A stretch of DNA of 64,000 nucleotides from Erodium maritimum (taxonomy: Eukaryota; Streptophyta; Magnoliopsida; Geraniales; Geraniaceae), in the NCBI GenBank assembly GCA_963921825.1, contig OY997594.1:32904956-32968955 (forward strand). The letters are read 5' to 3'. The position numbers and the translations under genes were made by a program. The notes beneath the pieces are model-generated. The model was not told the origin of the DNA. It saw only the letters and a list, made by a program, of their open reading frames with translations, and searched no databases. Of the stretch, positions 1-12,024 are shown piece after piece. Every line of letters begins with the position of its first letter. The first letter of the stretch is position 1.

Positions 1-1934
1 AATCACTAACCAATGCCCCGTAGGGTCCATAACCCAGATCCCGCAGGATCACTAACCAATGCCCCGCAGGGTCCATAACCCATATCCCGCAGGATCACTA
101 ACCAATGCCCCGCAGGGTCCATAACCCTTCATAAAGACACACACGTTCATCAATACACACCACACGGGATTCATCCCCATAATTTCACTTACCGTCACTC
201 ACCACTTGCTCTCCACCGGTCAATCGATCACCTGATCGTGCCTCCTCGGCACAACCAGTCATACTCGATCAACCATTCAATCATTTAAGCATTCAATTAA
301 TCAACCAATGATTCAAGCATTCAAGTTCAACATTCAGACATTCAAGCATGCATTCGATCTAGTTTCATTAGACTCTTGATCATCCTAATGACTAGCAAAC
401 AAAGCATGTGAAGCTAACACACAACTAATCCGAGGGCTCATCACGGCCTCTCTACCAGTAAATCAATTCCCAAGTATTGAAAGCGAGCTACACTAGTGAT
501 TCACGTCCTAAGCATGCTCACTAGACACATCCGGTTATTAGTAATTGAAAGACATTTATTCTAGTTATTCGCATCCTATATACAATTCTAGGACCTTTCC
601 GATTTTATTAACCTAATAGGCAAACTAAAGCGTTATTTAAACGAGAAGTTAAGACTTTCCCTACCTTGTGGTCTTCCTCTAATAATACTCTGATGTAAAG
701 TCGATTAACCTCTCCTCCGTTCTTCACACGGGTTCCGGAGTGGTCTTCGTCTTCTCGGGCGAAGTCCAAGCCAGTGTCTGGGTTTACAACAGTTCAAACT
801 TACGATCAGGTCAAGTACGGTCCAAAGTAAATTCAATACGTTTCCCTTTAAACTCGAACGGGATAAAAGCGGGCTTAAACGACGCATCGGGTTCGAGTAC
901 CCGAGCCCCGAGCACAGAAACCGGTGCACGGATCCCAAGGTGCCCAATTCCCGCTTTTAATTCCGTCCTAGGTCCGATTAAACGGTCTGGTTTAATTGTT
1001 CGAGGCCCCAAATCGTCCAACAGTCCAAGTTCTAGAATCTGTTCAAGTTTCATTTAACAACCCTTTCAAACCCAAACCGTTGTTTTATTTTACATTAATT
1101 TCCTGTTAAAAATTAAAATAGATTTTAATTTTTCTAAATCCAGTTCTTTACTGTTCTTTTGAAAGCTCACGATTTCAAGTCCAGTTTTTAAACGAATTTG
1201 CCCAGAAACGTCCAGATTTTCCAAAAACAGATCTTTCCAATTAAAACTGATTTTTGTCTCACACAAAACCAGATCCAGAGTTCGAGAAAACAACAATTAA
1301 CAAATGAAAAAGGAAGAGAAGTTCGGTTTTACATCCCGACCGGTCACCGGTGGCGAAGCCGGCGACCAAACCCCATGGTGAGATTCTCACCGTAGAAAAA
1401 GAAACAGGAGACGAGGCGGGGAGGCGATGGCAGTCACGGGAGCGGCGGGGTACGGCGAGGACTTCGCTCGTCTCAGATCTGGACGAGCTCGGGGTCCCGT
1501 CCCGGCTCTGATGAGCTCGCCGGCGAACTTGCCTCGGCAGAACTCTCACGACGACGACGGGAGCTCGGCGAGAGAGGAGGGGGAAGGAGACGGTCGGTAC
1601 CGGTAAACTGAGCGGCGGCGGTGTTCAGCTACACGACGGTGGAGAGAAGGAAGGTGAGGGAGAGACGTTCGGGGAAGAAGAGGAGTGATGGCGGCGAATG
1701 ATTCGACGACGAAAAAGGAGATCGGGAGAGGTGCGACCGGTTTCGTGACAGAAGAGGAAGGAAGGTGCGAAGAGAGAGAGAGAGAGAGGGTCTGGTGTCG
1801 AGGCTGCGCGAGGAAGTGTTGGGGACGCCGAACCCTAATGTCGAGTTTATAAAGCCCGGGCTTTGGGCCGGGTCGGGAGTTTGGGCCGGGTCTACGGATT
1901 GGGCCTGGTCCGCCCGGTCCAGCCCAGTCCCTTC
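1..1934 (-). mobile_element. Ty3-gypsy LTR-like tract, reverse orientation, cut by window edge
   Basis: Read on the minus strand, this tract resembles part of the LTR of the intact Ty3-gypsy element at 27886-39289. The clearest match is around 580-690: a block with 'aactagaataa' followed by 'ctttcaatta', preceded by a 'ggtagggaa' block, in the same order as at about 29265-29385. It also carries a TATA-like 'tttataaa' on the minus strand near 1850 and a short-unit tandem array at its left end, as Tekay/Del LTRs often do. The left end is outside the window, and no terminal dinucleotide pair or target duplication was found, so full LTR status is inferred. No coding region is convincing; the short minus-strand frames are low-complexity. 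Confidence 0.45.
2..128. repeat. 46-bp tandem repeat, 2.7 copies
   Basis: Units at 2-47, 48-93 and 94-128 share the core 'atcactaaccaatgccccg' with one or two substitutions each. The array continues off the left edge or ends there. It lies inside the LTR-like tract and is probably an LTR minisatellite. Confidence 0.85.
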
Positions 1935-3639
1935 TGTAAGAACCACTCCTGGTCAACGCCAGTCAAACCTGCGAAAAACAGGAAAATTTAAAAATTTTAG
2001 ACAGACACTTAAATGAACCAAAATCTGACCTCGAGGGTCATACCGGACTTAAGTTGACCCCGTTATCGACCAAAGTGAGTTCCGGGGGACTCAGGGCAAC
2101 TTTCTGACCAATTTGGGAAATGTTGACTTTTCGGTGGAAAAGTCAACCGAGCGACGTTTTGGTCCATTCGAGAACCGTTTTGGATCCAAAAAGCTTAGCC
2201 GTCGTCGCAGCGGTCTTAGTTGAGCCGTTTCCTTGTAGCCCGTGAATTTTCGTAATTTCTTGGAAAAAGTGCCCGTTCGGGGCCCGAGACGGTCGAATTT
2301 CGCGAATCTGATTGGAAAATATCTAAAAGATATTTTCCAAAAAAAGGGGGTGGGGCCCACTTTCCACATGTCAAACATGTAGTGGTATTAGGTGAATTTT
2401 GAACAAGATAAAGGATGAGAGAGGGTGTAGGTTTCAGCCACACTTAGAAAATAAATGGGAATTTTAGAGAGAGAAACCGTTGCTCTTTGGTCTTTGAATG
2501 GGGGCGGCAACAAAGCAAAGGGCTCCATGAATCTGACTTTGCTCTTGGCGGCTGGGCTGTGGATAGAGAAGAGAAGCTGGGCTGGATTGAAAGTGGCTGC
2601 TTCATTTTTGTTTTGGACCAAAGTGCGACGGCTTTGTATAGTCTTCACCAAATTGGCACAAGTTTCTTTTTTGATTGCTGAAAGGATATTAAATGCACAT
2701 ATGGTCCATATGAGTATTAAATGACCATCATTTGTTTTTCTTTGAAGAAGCAGCACCGTGAATAAGAGGTTGGAGAAGGGGGATCAGTAAGTGTTCATTT
2801 CTTTTCCTTTGTTGTTACTTGAAAAGTTAAAGGCGTTTACAACTAGAGATGAATTAGTTTTGGAATGTTTTTGTGTTATGAGAAATGGGGGATTAGGGTT
2901 TGTAATTCGTGATAATTTGGAAATTGATTCCGTCGATTGCGTTGGAACCCTTGAATTATTCTAAGATCGTAGAAACGAAAACGGGAATTTTCGGAGCCCC
3001 GGAAGGGCGTTTTCAAAACCCGGGCAGATTCGCCGAACTGGGCGAATCGGGCCTTTCCGGGCCCATTATCGACAATGTCGAGTAATTGGGAAGTTTGGGA
3101 GTGATCGACTTTGTCGGAGTTGAGTTTGGGCGTTTAATTCTTTAAATTCGGGTTTCGTATGCTTACTTAAAAAGTGGGTTAATTGTAATAATTGTAGACC
3201 GTGTCGCATGCCGTGGAAAGAGGAGGCTAAGCGGGAAATTTGGAGCATTGCCGGAGAGCGAGCATCGGTTGTGACACGCTTCAAGAGGTAGGGAAAAGTA
3301 GCCGGATCTCGGCCCTGACTAGGGAAAGTTAACAGTAGAATTGCATGTGACACCGGGGTGTCGTGGGTTAAGTAGGTTTATCGAATATTAGAAAGGCATG
3401 ATACGGGAACGTAGCGAACTTTAGAATTGCATGTGACACTTAGTGGTGTCGTAGGAGCAGAGAACTTAACGATGTTAGAATTACTGGAGGCATATGACCA
3501 TGCCCGGAGGTTGATTGTGAACTTTTCGATATTAGGAGTACTGGAGGCATATGACCATGCCCGGAGGTTGATTGTGAAACTGTTGATATTAGGACTGTTG
3601 GAGGCATTGGTTATGCCGGAGGTTGTTCGTGTTTTACTA

Positions 3640-4255
3640 TTGTGTCTTGGGTGGCCATGAGAGCCCGTGTTTTACAGTTGTGTCTTGGGTGGCCATGAGA
3701 GCCCGTACTTTACTGTTGTGTCTTGGGAGGCCATAGTGCCCGTGGGGTTGTTGAACCCGTGTCTTACCGTTGGTGTGTCTTGGGTGGCCGTGAGTGCCCG
3801 TGGGGTTGTTGAGGTCGTGAGTTACTGTTGGTGTGTCTTGGTGGCCGTGAGTGCCCGTGGGGTTGTTGAGGCCGTGAGTTACTGTTGGTGTGTCTTGGTG
3901 GCCGTGAGTGCCCGTGGGGTTGTTGAGGCCGTGAGTTACTGTTGGTGTGTCTTGGTGGCCGTGAGTGCCCGTGGGGTTGTTGAGCCCGTGAGTTACTGTT
4001 GGTGTGTCTTGGTGGCCATGAGTACCCGTGGGGTTGTTGAGCCCGTGAGTTACTATTGGTGTGTCTTGGGTGGCCATGATTGCCCGTGGGGTTGTTGAGC
4101 CCGTGAATTACGGTTGGTGTGTCTTGGGAGGCCGTGAGTGCCCGTGGGGTTGTTGAGCACGTGAGTTATGGTTGGTGTGTCTTGGGTGGCCGTGAGTGCC
4201 CGTGGGGTTGTTGAGCCATGTTTTACTGTTGGTGTCTTGTGTGGCCATGAGTGCC
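3640..4255. repeat. 57-bp minisatellite inside solo LTR
   Basis: About ten tandem units of 57 bp contain 'ggtgtgtcttggtggccgtg' followed by 'agtgcccgtggggttgttga'. Several adjacent units are identical, which points to recent local expansion. The array is open in several frames only because the unit length is a multiple of three, so the resulting repeat peptides are not proposed as proteins. Confidence 0.9.
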
Positions 4256-4317
4256 TGTGGAGAGTTGAACCTGTGTTGTTGCTGTTTGTTGAACTTGCTT
4301 GTGATTGTGATTGTGGT

Positions 4318-4640
4318 TACCTGAGTGAGAGAGGTTACTGAGACAGGTCGACCGCCTGGCCCGACTTTGTGTCGGGGAAGCGCGTGAGTGAGAGAGGTTA
4401 CTGAGACAGGTCGACCGCCTGGCCTGAGTGGTTCGGCAAAGCGCGTGAGTGAGACAGGTCGACCGCCAGGCCTGAGTGGTTTGGCAAAGCGCGTGAGTGA
4501 GGCAGGTCGACCGCCTGGCCTGAGTGGTTCGGCAAAGCGCGTGAGTGAGAGAGGTTACTGAGACAGGTCGACCGCCTGGCCTGAGTGGTTCGGCAAAGCG
4601 CGTGATTGAGGGAGGTTACTGAGCAGCTGGTATGCGATCC
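4318..4640. repeat. About 60-bp minisatellite inside solo LTR
   Basis: Five to six imperfect units carry 'gacaggtcgaccgcctggcc' and 'cggcaaagcgcgtgagtgag'. Some units lack the 'gagaggttactga' block. It is a second, unrelated array next to the 57-bp one. Confidence 0.85.
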
Positions 4641-5189
4641 TTTGTGATCTTGTTTGGTGTGCGATCCTTTGTGATCTTGGGTGTTGTGTGGTGGTCTTTT
4701 GAGTCCTTGGAAGAGGTCGTGATCGTTGTGTTGGGTCTACTTTACGTGTCAGAGTGTTGAGTTGGTCGAGGAAGGTAACAGTGGGTGTGTGTCAATTGGA
4801 GTACTTGAGTTGGGGATAGTGATCCCCGGTGTTGAGGTTGTTGTTGGTGTTATCGGCATTGTCTACTAATTATGTCGTAGTCAGTCTGTTATCCGTGGTG
4901 GTGAGCGAACGCTCACCCCTAGCTGCTTTTCCTACAGGTACCGGACGCAGGTTGGACTAGGTGAGCTTCTGAAGCTTGAAGAGCTAGGAGCGGGATTCTG
5001 GGTTTATTTTGAGTCTATCGACGGATACCATACTTTTGTCCACTTGTTGGGACGTGTTTTAAGTTGTAAATATTATTTTGATTAACTAAAAGGTGTTTTT
5101 AAAGTGATTTAATGTAAAAGGTTTCAATATGTTTTATTGTTTTAAAAGTTCATGTCCTGAGTTCGGTTTACTGAAATTGGGGCGTGATC

Positions 5190-5884
5190 TCTTTTTCTTT
5201 TTTTTTCTTTTTTTTTCTTTTTTTCCTTTTCTTTTCTTTTGTTCTTTTATTATTATTTTTTTCTTTTTGCAATCGATCCAATAATCGACTTGTTCCCCAA
5301 CTCGACGATGTTCGCAACGATAAATTATCGAAATAAAGTTTCAGGTCTTTACAAGAAGAAGCACGGACATGACGGTGTTTGAGCATATCTGTGCAACATC
5401 GGCGTTGGAGAAGAAGCTCGCGGCCACGATTTGTGTAGATCTGGTATGGAGACCCATCTCCAACCAACGTCGGAGATGCTCTCACAATTTCGCCGTCCAT
5501 GGTTTTGCAGGTCTGGACACGAAAACGGTTAGCCACACTACGTCTTCTCCTTATAAATTGAAGCTCCGAGGATTTGGATCGGCACCTCTCAACGGAACGA
5601 GAACTCAACATCTAGTATTGTCGTCTCCTTCCTCAGCGAAGCTCATCATCCTTGCCTAAAGATATGAACCAATTCTGGGTTTAATGAAGAAATTGAGAGA
5701 TTTAGGGTATACATATGATTTAAATAGATATATGGTTTCTGAACTGATAAATTTATGTTATGTTTTGAAATTAATTTTTTCTTTCTATTTTTATTTATTT
5801 TCTGATTCTTTATATATTTAGTTTTTAAATATTATTTATTATTTTATAATTATTTTCTTAAATATATTTATCATCAAATAAAGG
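5190..5884. other. Pyrimidine tract and unassigned sequence
   Basis: 5190-5260 is almost pure C/T on the plus strand. 5345-5660 is moderately GC-rich and open in short frames on both strands without any recognised domain. 5660-5884 is AT-rich. I see no gene here. The GC-rich part could be a captured fragment belonging to the transposon end that follows, but I cannot show it. Confidence 0.4.
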
Positions 5885-6126
5885 TAAATGATAATTTCTC
5901 CTTTAAAATTTGTAGGTTTCAAATGAGCAAAGGAAATAATCGCCATTTATCACTCCACTTAACTAGTGCATGATGTCACATGACTAACATATTGGAATGT
6001 TCTATTTATTTTTTCTAACAAATACATGTGACCAAAAAGTTTGATAACACGCATTGAACCAACTGAAACATATGGGACCATAAGGGACGTGACCTAAACA
6101 TATCGGTACCAAAAAGTATTTAACCC
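5885..6126. mobile_element. Possible Mutator-like transposon terminus
   Basis: Read from the right, it starts 'gggttaaatactttttggta' and continues as a long non-coding tract, in the style of long-TIR MULE ends in plants. The opposite inverted terminus was not located, so the element is either a single end or a badly decayed copy. 6127-6446, to its right, holds nothing I can identify. Confidence 0.3.
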
Positions 6127-6446
6127 TTCTATAATTAATGTCATCTTTTTTCGTAAATGTAAACAAATGTTATAAACTTGTTTTTTTGTTACATGTGTAT
6201 AAATTTGTCTCAGAATAACGATTTTATCTTGAAATATAACTTAAAACTAATAATTAAAGAGAGAGAAAAATCTAAATTGTGTACTCTTTGTAGAGTACAA
6301 AGATAAAGAAAATTATATGGAAAACATTTTCTCTCTCGCGTCTCGAGAGTAAACCTAGCCCTATCCTCTACGACTATGGTGCTCCCTAGTCTTGTATCCG
6401 CCGTCGACACACTACTAATGTTGTTGTTGTAACTATTGGCTCTGTC

Positions 6447-8210
6447 ATGCCGTCTCCGGTGCAGCCTTCTCTCTCGAAGACCTCGCTTTGTCCTCCTGAG
6501 GTGGTTCCGCCTTTAAAGGCCCAGCGTAGGAGGAAGCCGAAGCAAACCCTAGTTGGATTCTCTCTACGCCTCCTTCTCTCTCGGTGGAATCACCATTACT
6601 TCCCCTCCATACGGCCTTGGTGCCCTTCGCGGTGGGAGCCTTCACGCCGTCCCTTTCTGGGAAAGAACCACCACTACTTCCACTCCCTACGTCCATAGTG
6701 AAGGCTAAGGTCGTTGCTTCATCTGTAAGAAAACGCCCTTTGGTTGTCCTTCTGCCGTCTCTGGTCGCCTCCTCTCTTGTTCCCTGTGTTCCTACTCCAT
6801 GCGCTCCTACATCGCCTTCTCTGATCGTAAACCCTAGGCCCGGTGGTTCTTCGCCTCCAAGCCTTAGGCCTGATACCCCTCCGGCTTCCTTGACGGTTGC
6901 ATCATCCCTTGGTGAGGCCTCGATACCCCGAATGCATCGGGAACCTCTCCGGGGAAAGGCTTCGATGGTGGATCATGGAGGGGCATCGGTGGAGGCGTTG
7001 TTTGACGGGACCGTAGCCCCTAACGCGATGCGGATCCTTCTCATTCCGGCCCTACTTACCACGCCTCCGGGTATCTTCTATTGATGTCGGGTGCTCAGGA
7101 TTCGCGAGGTCAGCCAGACTCAAGGGTCATCAGCACCATCATAGTCCCTCGAGTCTATCCTTTCCAGTCTTCAGGATGGTATCTCATATTGCTTGCTGGA
7201 GGAAGAGGAGGAATAGGAGATCCTCATCCCGTATACCCCGATGGTTCCCTCGGTCATTCCCCGCTTGTAATTCGTTATGATGGGTAAGCTCTGGTTCTCT
7301 AAATCGCCTCGGAAGTAGGTTCTCCTTCGGATTATCACCAAGGCATGGGGCATAGTTATAGAGGCCTTGTGATCAAGGACATATGACCTGAAATCTTTGG
7401 GTTCTACTTCGACTTTGAGGAGGCACGTGCATGGGTCCTTGGCAGCGAACCATTGTGTTTTGACGGACGTCCACTCCACCTTGGGGACTTGGACCCGATG
7501 GCTAGGGAGCCTCCCGCTCTTGACCGGCTCCAGTTATGGGTTCATGTCCATTGGCTTCCTTCGTTAGTACGAACTTGGGCGACGCAGGATACCATTGGAA
7601 CGGAGCTCGGGATGTGTGTGGAAGGCTCATGTGATTAATGGGGTAGTTGTTGGGGAGGGTCTATGAGGGTCCGGTTTTGGCACTTGGTAGAGCGTCCCTT
7701 GCATCGACATCTATTGTTGCGGTTCAAGGAGTTTTCGGACATGATTCGGGTCTTCCTCACGCACACCAAGCTGCCATCCTTCTCCTACAATTGTGGGATG
7801 ATTGGCCACTGTCCAGGAGTGTGATCAGGAAATCGTGAACGGACCGTTTTTCGATTCCTCTAGCTTTGAGTTTCAAAGGGATAGGGGAGCAAAGTCGTAT
7901 GCGATCGACTGGAGTTTCCAGGGACCACGGTTGGAGACCGTGACTGTATCTCGGCCACTGTACCTAAGGACGTCTTGCCTCGAGCTTGGGCCGATAGTAT
8001 CCGCGGGCATTATACCTAAGGGTCCAGGGGCTCGTGGCATTGCCCAGGCCGGGGGGTGGACCCCGATTTGTATAACTGGAGGAAAGGCCAGCTCTTTGGG
8101 AGCAAGAAAACTGAAGTTTCAGGTTTGCCTGGACCCATCGGCGGGTCTGGACTTGGAGCCGGACTTTAGGCTAGAGATAGAGCTTGTTCTGGAGATGTAG
8201 CCGGTAGCAG
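6447..8210 (+). pseudogene. DUF4283 / zinc-knuckle LINE ORF1-type relic
   Basis: This is a broken reading frame in several pieces. An N-terminal Pro/Ser-rich part (6447-7080) is followed by a DUF4283-like stretch (about 7330-7620) with landmarks 'FDGRPLHLGDLDP', 'LQLWVHVHWLP' and 'IGTELG'. After a frame change comes a C-terminal zinc-knuckle-like motif near 7785-7825 reading SYNCGMIGHCPGVC. Its first cysteine is replaced by serine, so it departs from CX2CX4HX4C. DUF4283 followed by a CCHC knuckle is the usual architecture of ORF1 of many plant L1 LINEs and of derived retroposon proteins. At least two frameshifts and several stops make it non-functional. No endonuclease or reverse transcriptase follows, and no target duplication was found. 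Confidence 0.6.
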
Positions 8211-8569
8211 CGGATTGAAGAGGGGTTCGACTAGTGAACCCCGGAATGATCAGGCGAGGGCTGGTAAGTAGCCCCGCCAAGAAGAATGTTAGGTCATCGG
8301 GCTTCAGGGACTAGCTCTAGGAGGGTTCCCTGGTTCAAGACTTGCCTACTACTACTGAAGCAGTCCTTGCTATGATTCAGTAGCAAGGCTTTCAATTTCC
8401 CTTTCTCAGCCCCTTTCTTTTTTATTGCCTATGTGGCGTAACAATACTGTCTATAACGGTTCTAGCTTTAAAAGAATTGTGAACGTGTTTGTTCGATGCC
8501 TATTCTTATCTTTGTGGACATGAATTCTCCTGTTGCATATCAATATAGTTGATTCTCTGATTAATAATA
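8211..8569. other. Downstream tail of the ORF1-type relic
   Basis: It continues with weak coding character and in-frame stops to about 8400, then non-coding sequence up to the MITE. No ORF2 start is visible. Confidence 0.35.
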
Positions 8570-8763
8570 GGGTAAACTACAAATACCTACCCCAAACCTA
8601 TAGCTTTTAACTGATACATACCTTAAAGTTTTTTTTAACTGATACCTACGTAGATGTTTAGTTATATAACAAATAGCCTAAACTGTCAGCTAAAATGATG
8701 AAAATACACTCAACTACACTTCAATAATTAATTTAAAAAATTATTTAAGAAATCCCTTATATA

Positions 8764-8813
<50 letters not shown>

Positions 8814-9029
8814 CTTATTAAATCACTTTAGTTTTATTTAAAAAATCACTTCAGTTTTATTTTAAAAAAATCATTTCAAAAATCATTGAGGGCATTTTCG
8901 TCACTTTAGCTGACGACTTGTGCTATTTGTTATATAACTAAACATCTGTGTAGGTATCGGTTAAAAAAAACTTTAGGTTAAGTATTAGTTAAACGCTACA
9001 GGTTTGAATTAGGTATTTGTAATTTACCT
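8570..9029. mobile_element. 460-bp Mutator-type MITE
   Basis: Long imperfect inverted repeats of more than 110 bp run inward from 'gggtaaactacaaatacct' on the left and from its complement (…'aggtatttgtaatttacc') on the right. Both arms include the block 'gatgtttagttatataacaa'. The element is flanked by a perfect 9-bp direct repeat, TTAATAATA, at 8561-8569 and 9030-9038. A 9-bp target duplication with long terminal inverted repeats is diagnostic of Mutator-like elements. The centre has a (TA)n microsatellite (about 8759-8811) and no coding capacity. Confidence 0.9.
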
Positions 9030-9732
9030 TTAATAATATTGCACGTGTCAGTCAAAAAAAGATAGAAGAAAATTAAGGGATTTAAAAATTTGGATTGTTC
9101 GTTTTAAATTATTTTTTAAAGTTTGTTATTTTTATACCAATTACAACAAAAAGACAAATAGAAACTATTTTTTTTTTTTACAATTATAAAAAAAAACATA
9201 GTTACCTCGGGGAACTTATCTGCAGTTGAAAATTTGGGAACAAAATAAGGACATTTCTTTCTTTTTACCCATCCATAACTTGATAAGGGCATTTATGACG
9301 TACGATTAATCCATCATAAATAAAAACGGAAGGTCTTTATTTGTCAAGAGACTAGTTCGTACGTATTGTCTCTCTTGTAGACCTTTTCCTTGAAACATGC
9401 TTGTAAACCAGTTTATTCACAGGTTCACTTGTTTTTCTGTCTGTACGGTCGGAAGACTTGTAATCCCATATTCACCCAAAAATAGCACATGAGATATATA
9501 TGAAGAAACATAACTAAAAAAACCTAAGATTAGAGCATCAAATTTTCACCACCAACTTTGCACTTTGCTCGTAGGATAAAAGACCAAGAGAGAAAGAGAC
9601 AACACCAACTACAAACTCTCCTCTCAATATCTCCACTCTAACGTGATTCTTTTCCCGACAAGTCTTTGTAATCATCGTACCTCGTTCTGACATTCTAAGA
9701 CCAATACGAACGATTTGGAGCTGTACGAGAAG
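9030..9732 (+). promoter_or_regulatory. Upstream region of the GH17 gene
   Basis: This 0.7-kb AT-rich stretch lies between the MITE and the glucanase start codon. A TATA-like 'atatatatg' lies at about 9493-9501, roughly 235 bases before the ATG, and a CT-rich leader follows it. Assignment as promoter and 5' UTR is by position only. Confidence 0.4.
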
Positions 9733-11300
9733 ATGATGGTTCGGGTCACGACCATTGCGTGTGTATGTCTGGCGTTAACGTTTTTGGGTAGCAGTGCAAT
9801 TATGGCAAGTGACGATAACAATAGCAGTTCAAGTGTTCCTGCACACGAAGCCATGGGAGTGAATTGGGGGACGCAGGCGTCGCATCCCTTGCCGGCGAGT
9901 ATAGTCGTTAAAATGTTGAAGGACAATGGGATCCAGAAGGTGAAATTGTTTGATTCTGATTTCGAGACGGTGGCCACGTTGGCCGGAACCGGGATCGAGG
10001 TCATGCTCGGCATCCCTAATGACCAGCTCAAGGATCTCAGTTCGGATTACGAGAATGCCAAGAACTGGGTCAAAGAAAATGTCACCGACCACATCAAAGA
10101 TAAAGGGGGCGTCGATATTCGGTAATGGCAACTCTAATTAACGATGAATAATGTATTCTTACTGCCGTGGAACATAGTTAATTTTATTTATTGTTTTCAA
10201 GGTACGTAGCGGTTGGAAACGAGGCATTCTTGAAGAGTTACAACGGGAGTTTCACCAAAATCACCCTCCCGGCGATGAAAAACGTACAGAAAGCTCTGAA
10301 CGAAGAGGGATTCAAGAAGATAAAGGTGACGACACCTCTCAACTCCGACGTCTACGACAGCGTGACGACGAAGCCCTCCGGCGGGGACTTCCGGGCGGAC
10401 ATAAGGCACCACATGAAGCAAATCGTGCAATTCCTACACGCGAACAAATCCCCGTTTGTGGTCAACATATACCCCTTCCTCAGCCTCTACCAAAACAAAG
10501 ACTTCCCCGTGAACTACGCCTTCATCGACGGGGGCGGCCCCACCATCAACGACAACGGCAAGAGCTACAACAACGCCTTCGACGCAAACTACGACACCTT
10601 GATCCACACGCTAAAGAAGCACGGCTACTCGGACATGAAGATCGTGGTCGGGGAGATCGGGTGGCCCACGGACGGAACCTTGAACGCCAACAACAAGATG
10701 GCTAAAAGATTCTACGACGGCTTCTTCAGAAGAATGGCCAGCAAGAAAGGAACTCCGATGACGCCCAACAAGGAAATGGACGTGTACCTGTTCGGGTTGC
10801 TTGACGAGGACGCCAAGAGCGCCGCTCCGGGAGCTTTCGAGAGGCATTGGGGGATTTTCACCTACGACGGGAAGCCCAAGTTCACGATGGACATCTCCGG
10901 CCACGGCAACCCCAAGATGCTGATCGGAGCCAAGGGAGTGGAGTACCTCGAAAAGCAGTGGTGCGTGTACAACCCGGACGGCGGAGAAGACGACAAGGTC
11001 GCCGGAGATATCAAGTACGCGTGCACCAACTGTGACTGCACCGCCTTGCAGCTGGGCGCGTCGTGTGGGAATCTGAGCATTCGAGCCAGAGCTTCGTATG
11101 CGTTTAATATGTTGTACCAAACCAATGACCAGAGCGACGAGGCCTGTGACTTCAAGGGGGCTGCCAAGGTTGTCAAGACCAACCCTTCAGCCCCCAGCTG
11201 TCCGTATCCGATTCAGATCAAGCTCTCCGGGGGCCGGAGGAACTTGGCCGGTCGAGCTGCGGTTTTTACATGGATCTTGCTTCCCTTTTTTCTGCTCTAG
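9733..11300 (+). CDS. Glucan endo-1,3-beta-glucosidase, GH17 with X8/CBM43 domain
   Basis: Two exons, 9733-10121 and 10202-11300, are joined across an 80-bp GT/AG intron that splits an Arg codon, giving 495 residues. Residues 1-25 form a hydrophobic signal peptide. The GH17 barrel starts at GVNWG (42-46). The family's acid/base glutamate is seen in VAVGNEAF (Glu137) and the nucleophile in VVGEIGWPT (Glu281). A cysteine-rich X8/CBM43 domain begins at KQWCVYNP (about 382) and ends near residue 466. The C-terminus is a short spacer and a hydrophobic tail, as in GPI-anchored members. The family hydrolyses beta-1,3-glucan (callose) at the cell wall, and X8-bearing members are often at plasmodesmata. 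It is closest in style to the Arabidopsis glucanase 5/6 type. The first of two adjacent ATGs is used. The frame is intact and likely functional. Confidence 0.92.
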
Positions 11301-11337
11301 ATGGACCATGTGCGAATGTAAACCCACATTTGATATC

Positions 11338-11343
11338 AATAAA
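11338..11343 (+). other. Poly(A) signal of the GH17 gene
   Basis: An AATAAA hexamer lies 38 bases after the stop codon, suitably placed for 3'-end formation of the glucanase transcript. Confidence 0.6.
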
Positions 11344-11681
11344 GGAAAAGCTTGAATAATGTCTGATCTAATATATTTTCCTCTATTTTGGCACAAGTTT
11401 ACATGATATTGGACCTAAATTCATCAAGCTTGGTCTACATTATAGATGTTTGGTTTGGTCTTACACGTACCACTCGTCTACCTCACTCTTATATTCCCCT
11501 ACGTATTTGAAGAACTAGTCTCGCTTTGTACTAACTATTGTAATGAATAAAGGTTAATTATTCGACAAATCTATTTCGAATATCAATAAACCTGCTAATC
11601 AAATTTCAAACTCAAGCCTTAGTTTCGATTTCAAATATTTGAATATGTCAGTCAATATCAAACAAATAATAATATGCATAT
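11344..11681. other. Intergenic sequence
   Basis: AT-rich and without open frames. It separates the glucanase 3' end from the LINE target duplication; nothing further is recognisable. Confidence 0.6.
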
Positions 11682-12024
11682 AACAAAGAATATTAATAAA
11701 AGGCGACCACAACCACGGTCATGTGAAAAGGCATCTCTACTCAAAGGAGTTCGAGTTTACACAAACGCTCTCTACTCAGCTACAGTAACCTTGAAGTTCA
11801 TCTCCTTGCTACACTGCATCCTCAAGAACTCTGCAGATCAACCTTAAGTTTTTTCTCATCTTTTTCCTGCAGATCTTCATCAACCCTGAAGAGATTCATT
11901 TCCCTGCTTCGTTGAGCTTATCGGTGTAGTGTCCAGGATGACGCCCTCATAGTTATCGGACCACCGATAAGTTGTCTCCTCGAGTGCTCTCTCAGGCTTA
12001 CATCTCTGGATCAAACAACAATCA

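Larger units (their letters stand above)
1935..5189 (+). mobile_element. Ty3-gypsy (Tekay/Del-type) solo LTR
   Basis: It begins with the same 'tgtaagaacc' as the LTRs at 27886 and 36499 and ends with 'ttggggcgtga', as they do. In between it keeps landmarks in the same order: a 'gactttyggt..aaagtcaa' block, 'aaaaagcttagccgt', a 'ggtagggaaaagta' block, a minisatellite centre, and a 'gagcgaacgctcacccc' block before the end. At about 3.25 kb it is near the 2.8-kb LTR of the intact copy. What follows is a pyrimidine tract, with no primer-binding site or gag, so it looks like a solo LTR left by LTR-LTR recombination. The last bases (…tgatct) differ from tgaca and no 5-bp target duplication is clear, so the right border is approximate. 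Confidence 0.6.

Noticed and set aside
3637-4098. Long open frames with regular repeats on both strands
   Set aside because: They follow from a 57-bp tandem unit, a multiple of three, within an LTR; not protein-coding.
4318-4640. CRISPR-like regular array
   Set aside because: Units are directly tandem without unique spacers, and this is a plant nuclear sequence.
5168-5611. Lys-rich minus-strand frame
   Set aside because: The Lys run is the complement of the pyrimidine tract; the rest has no domain.
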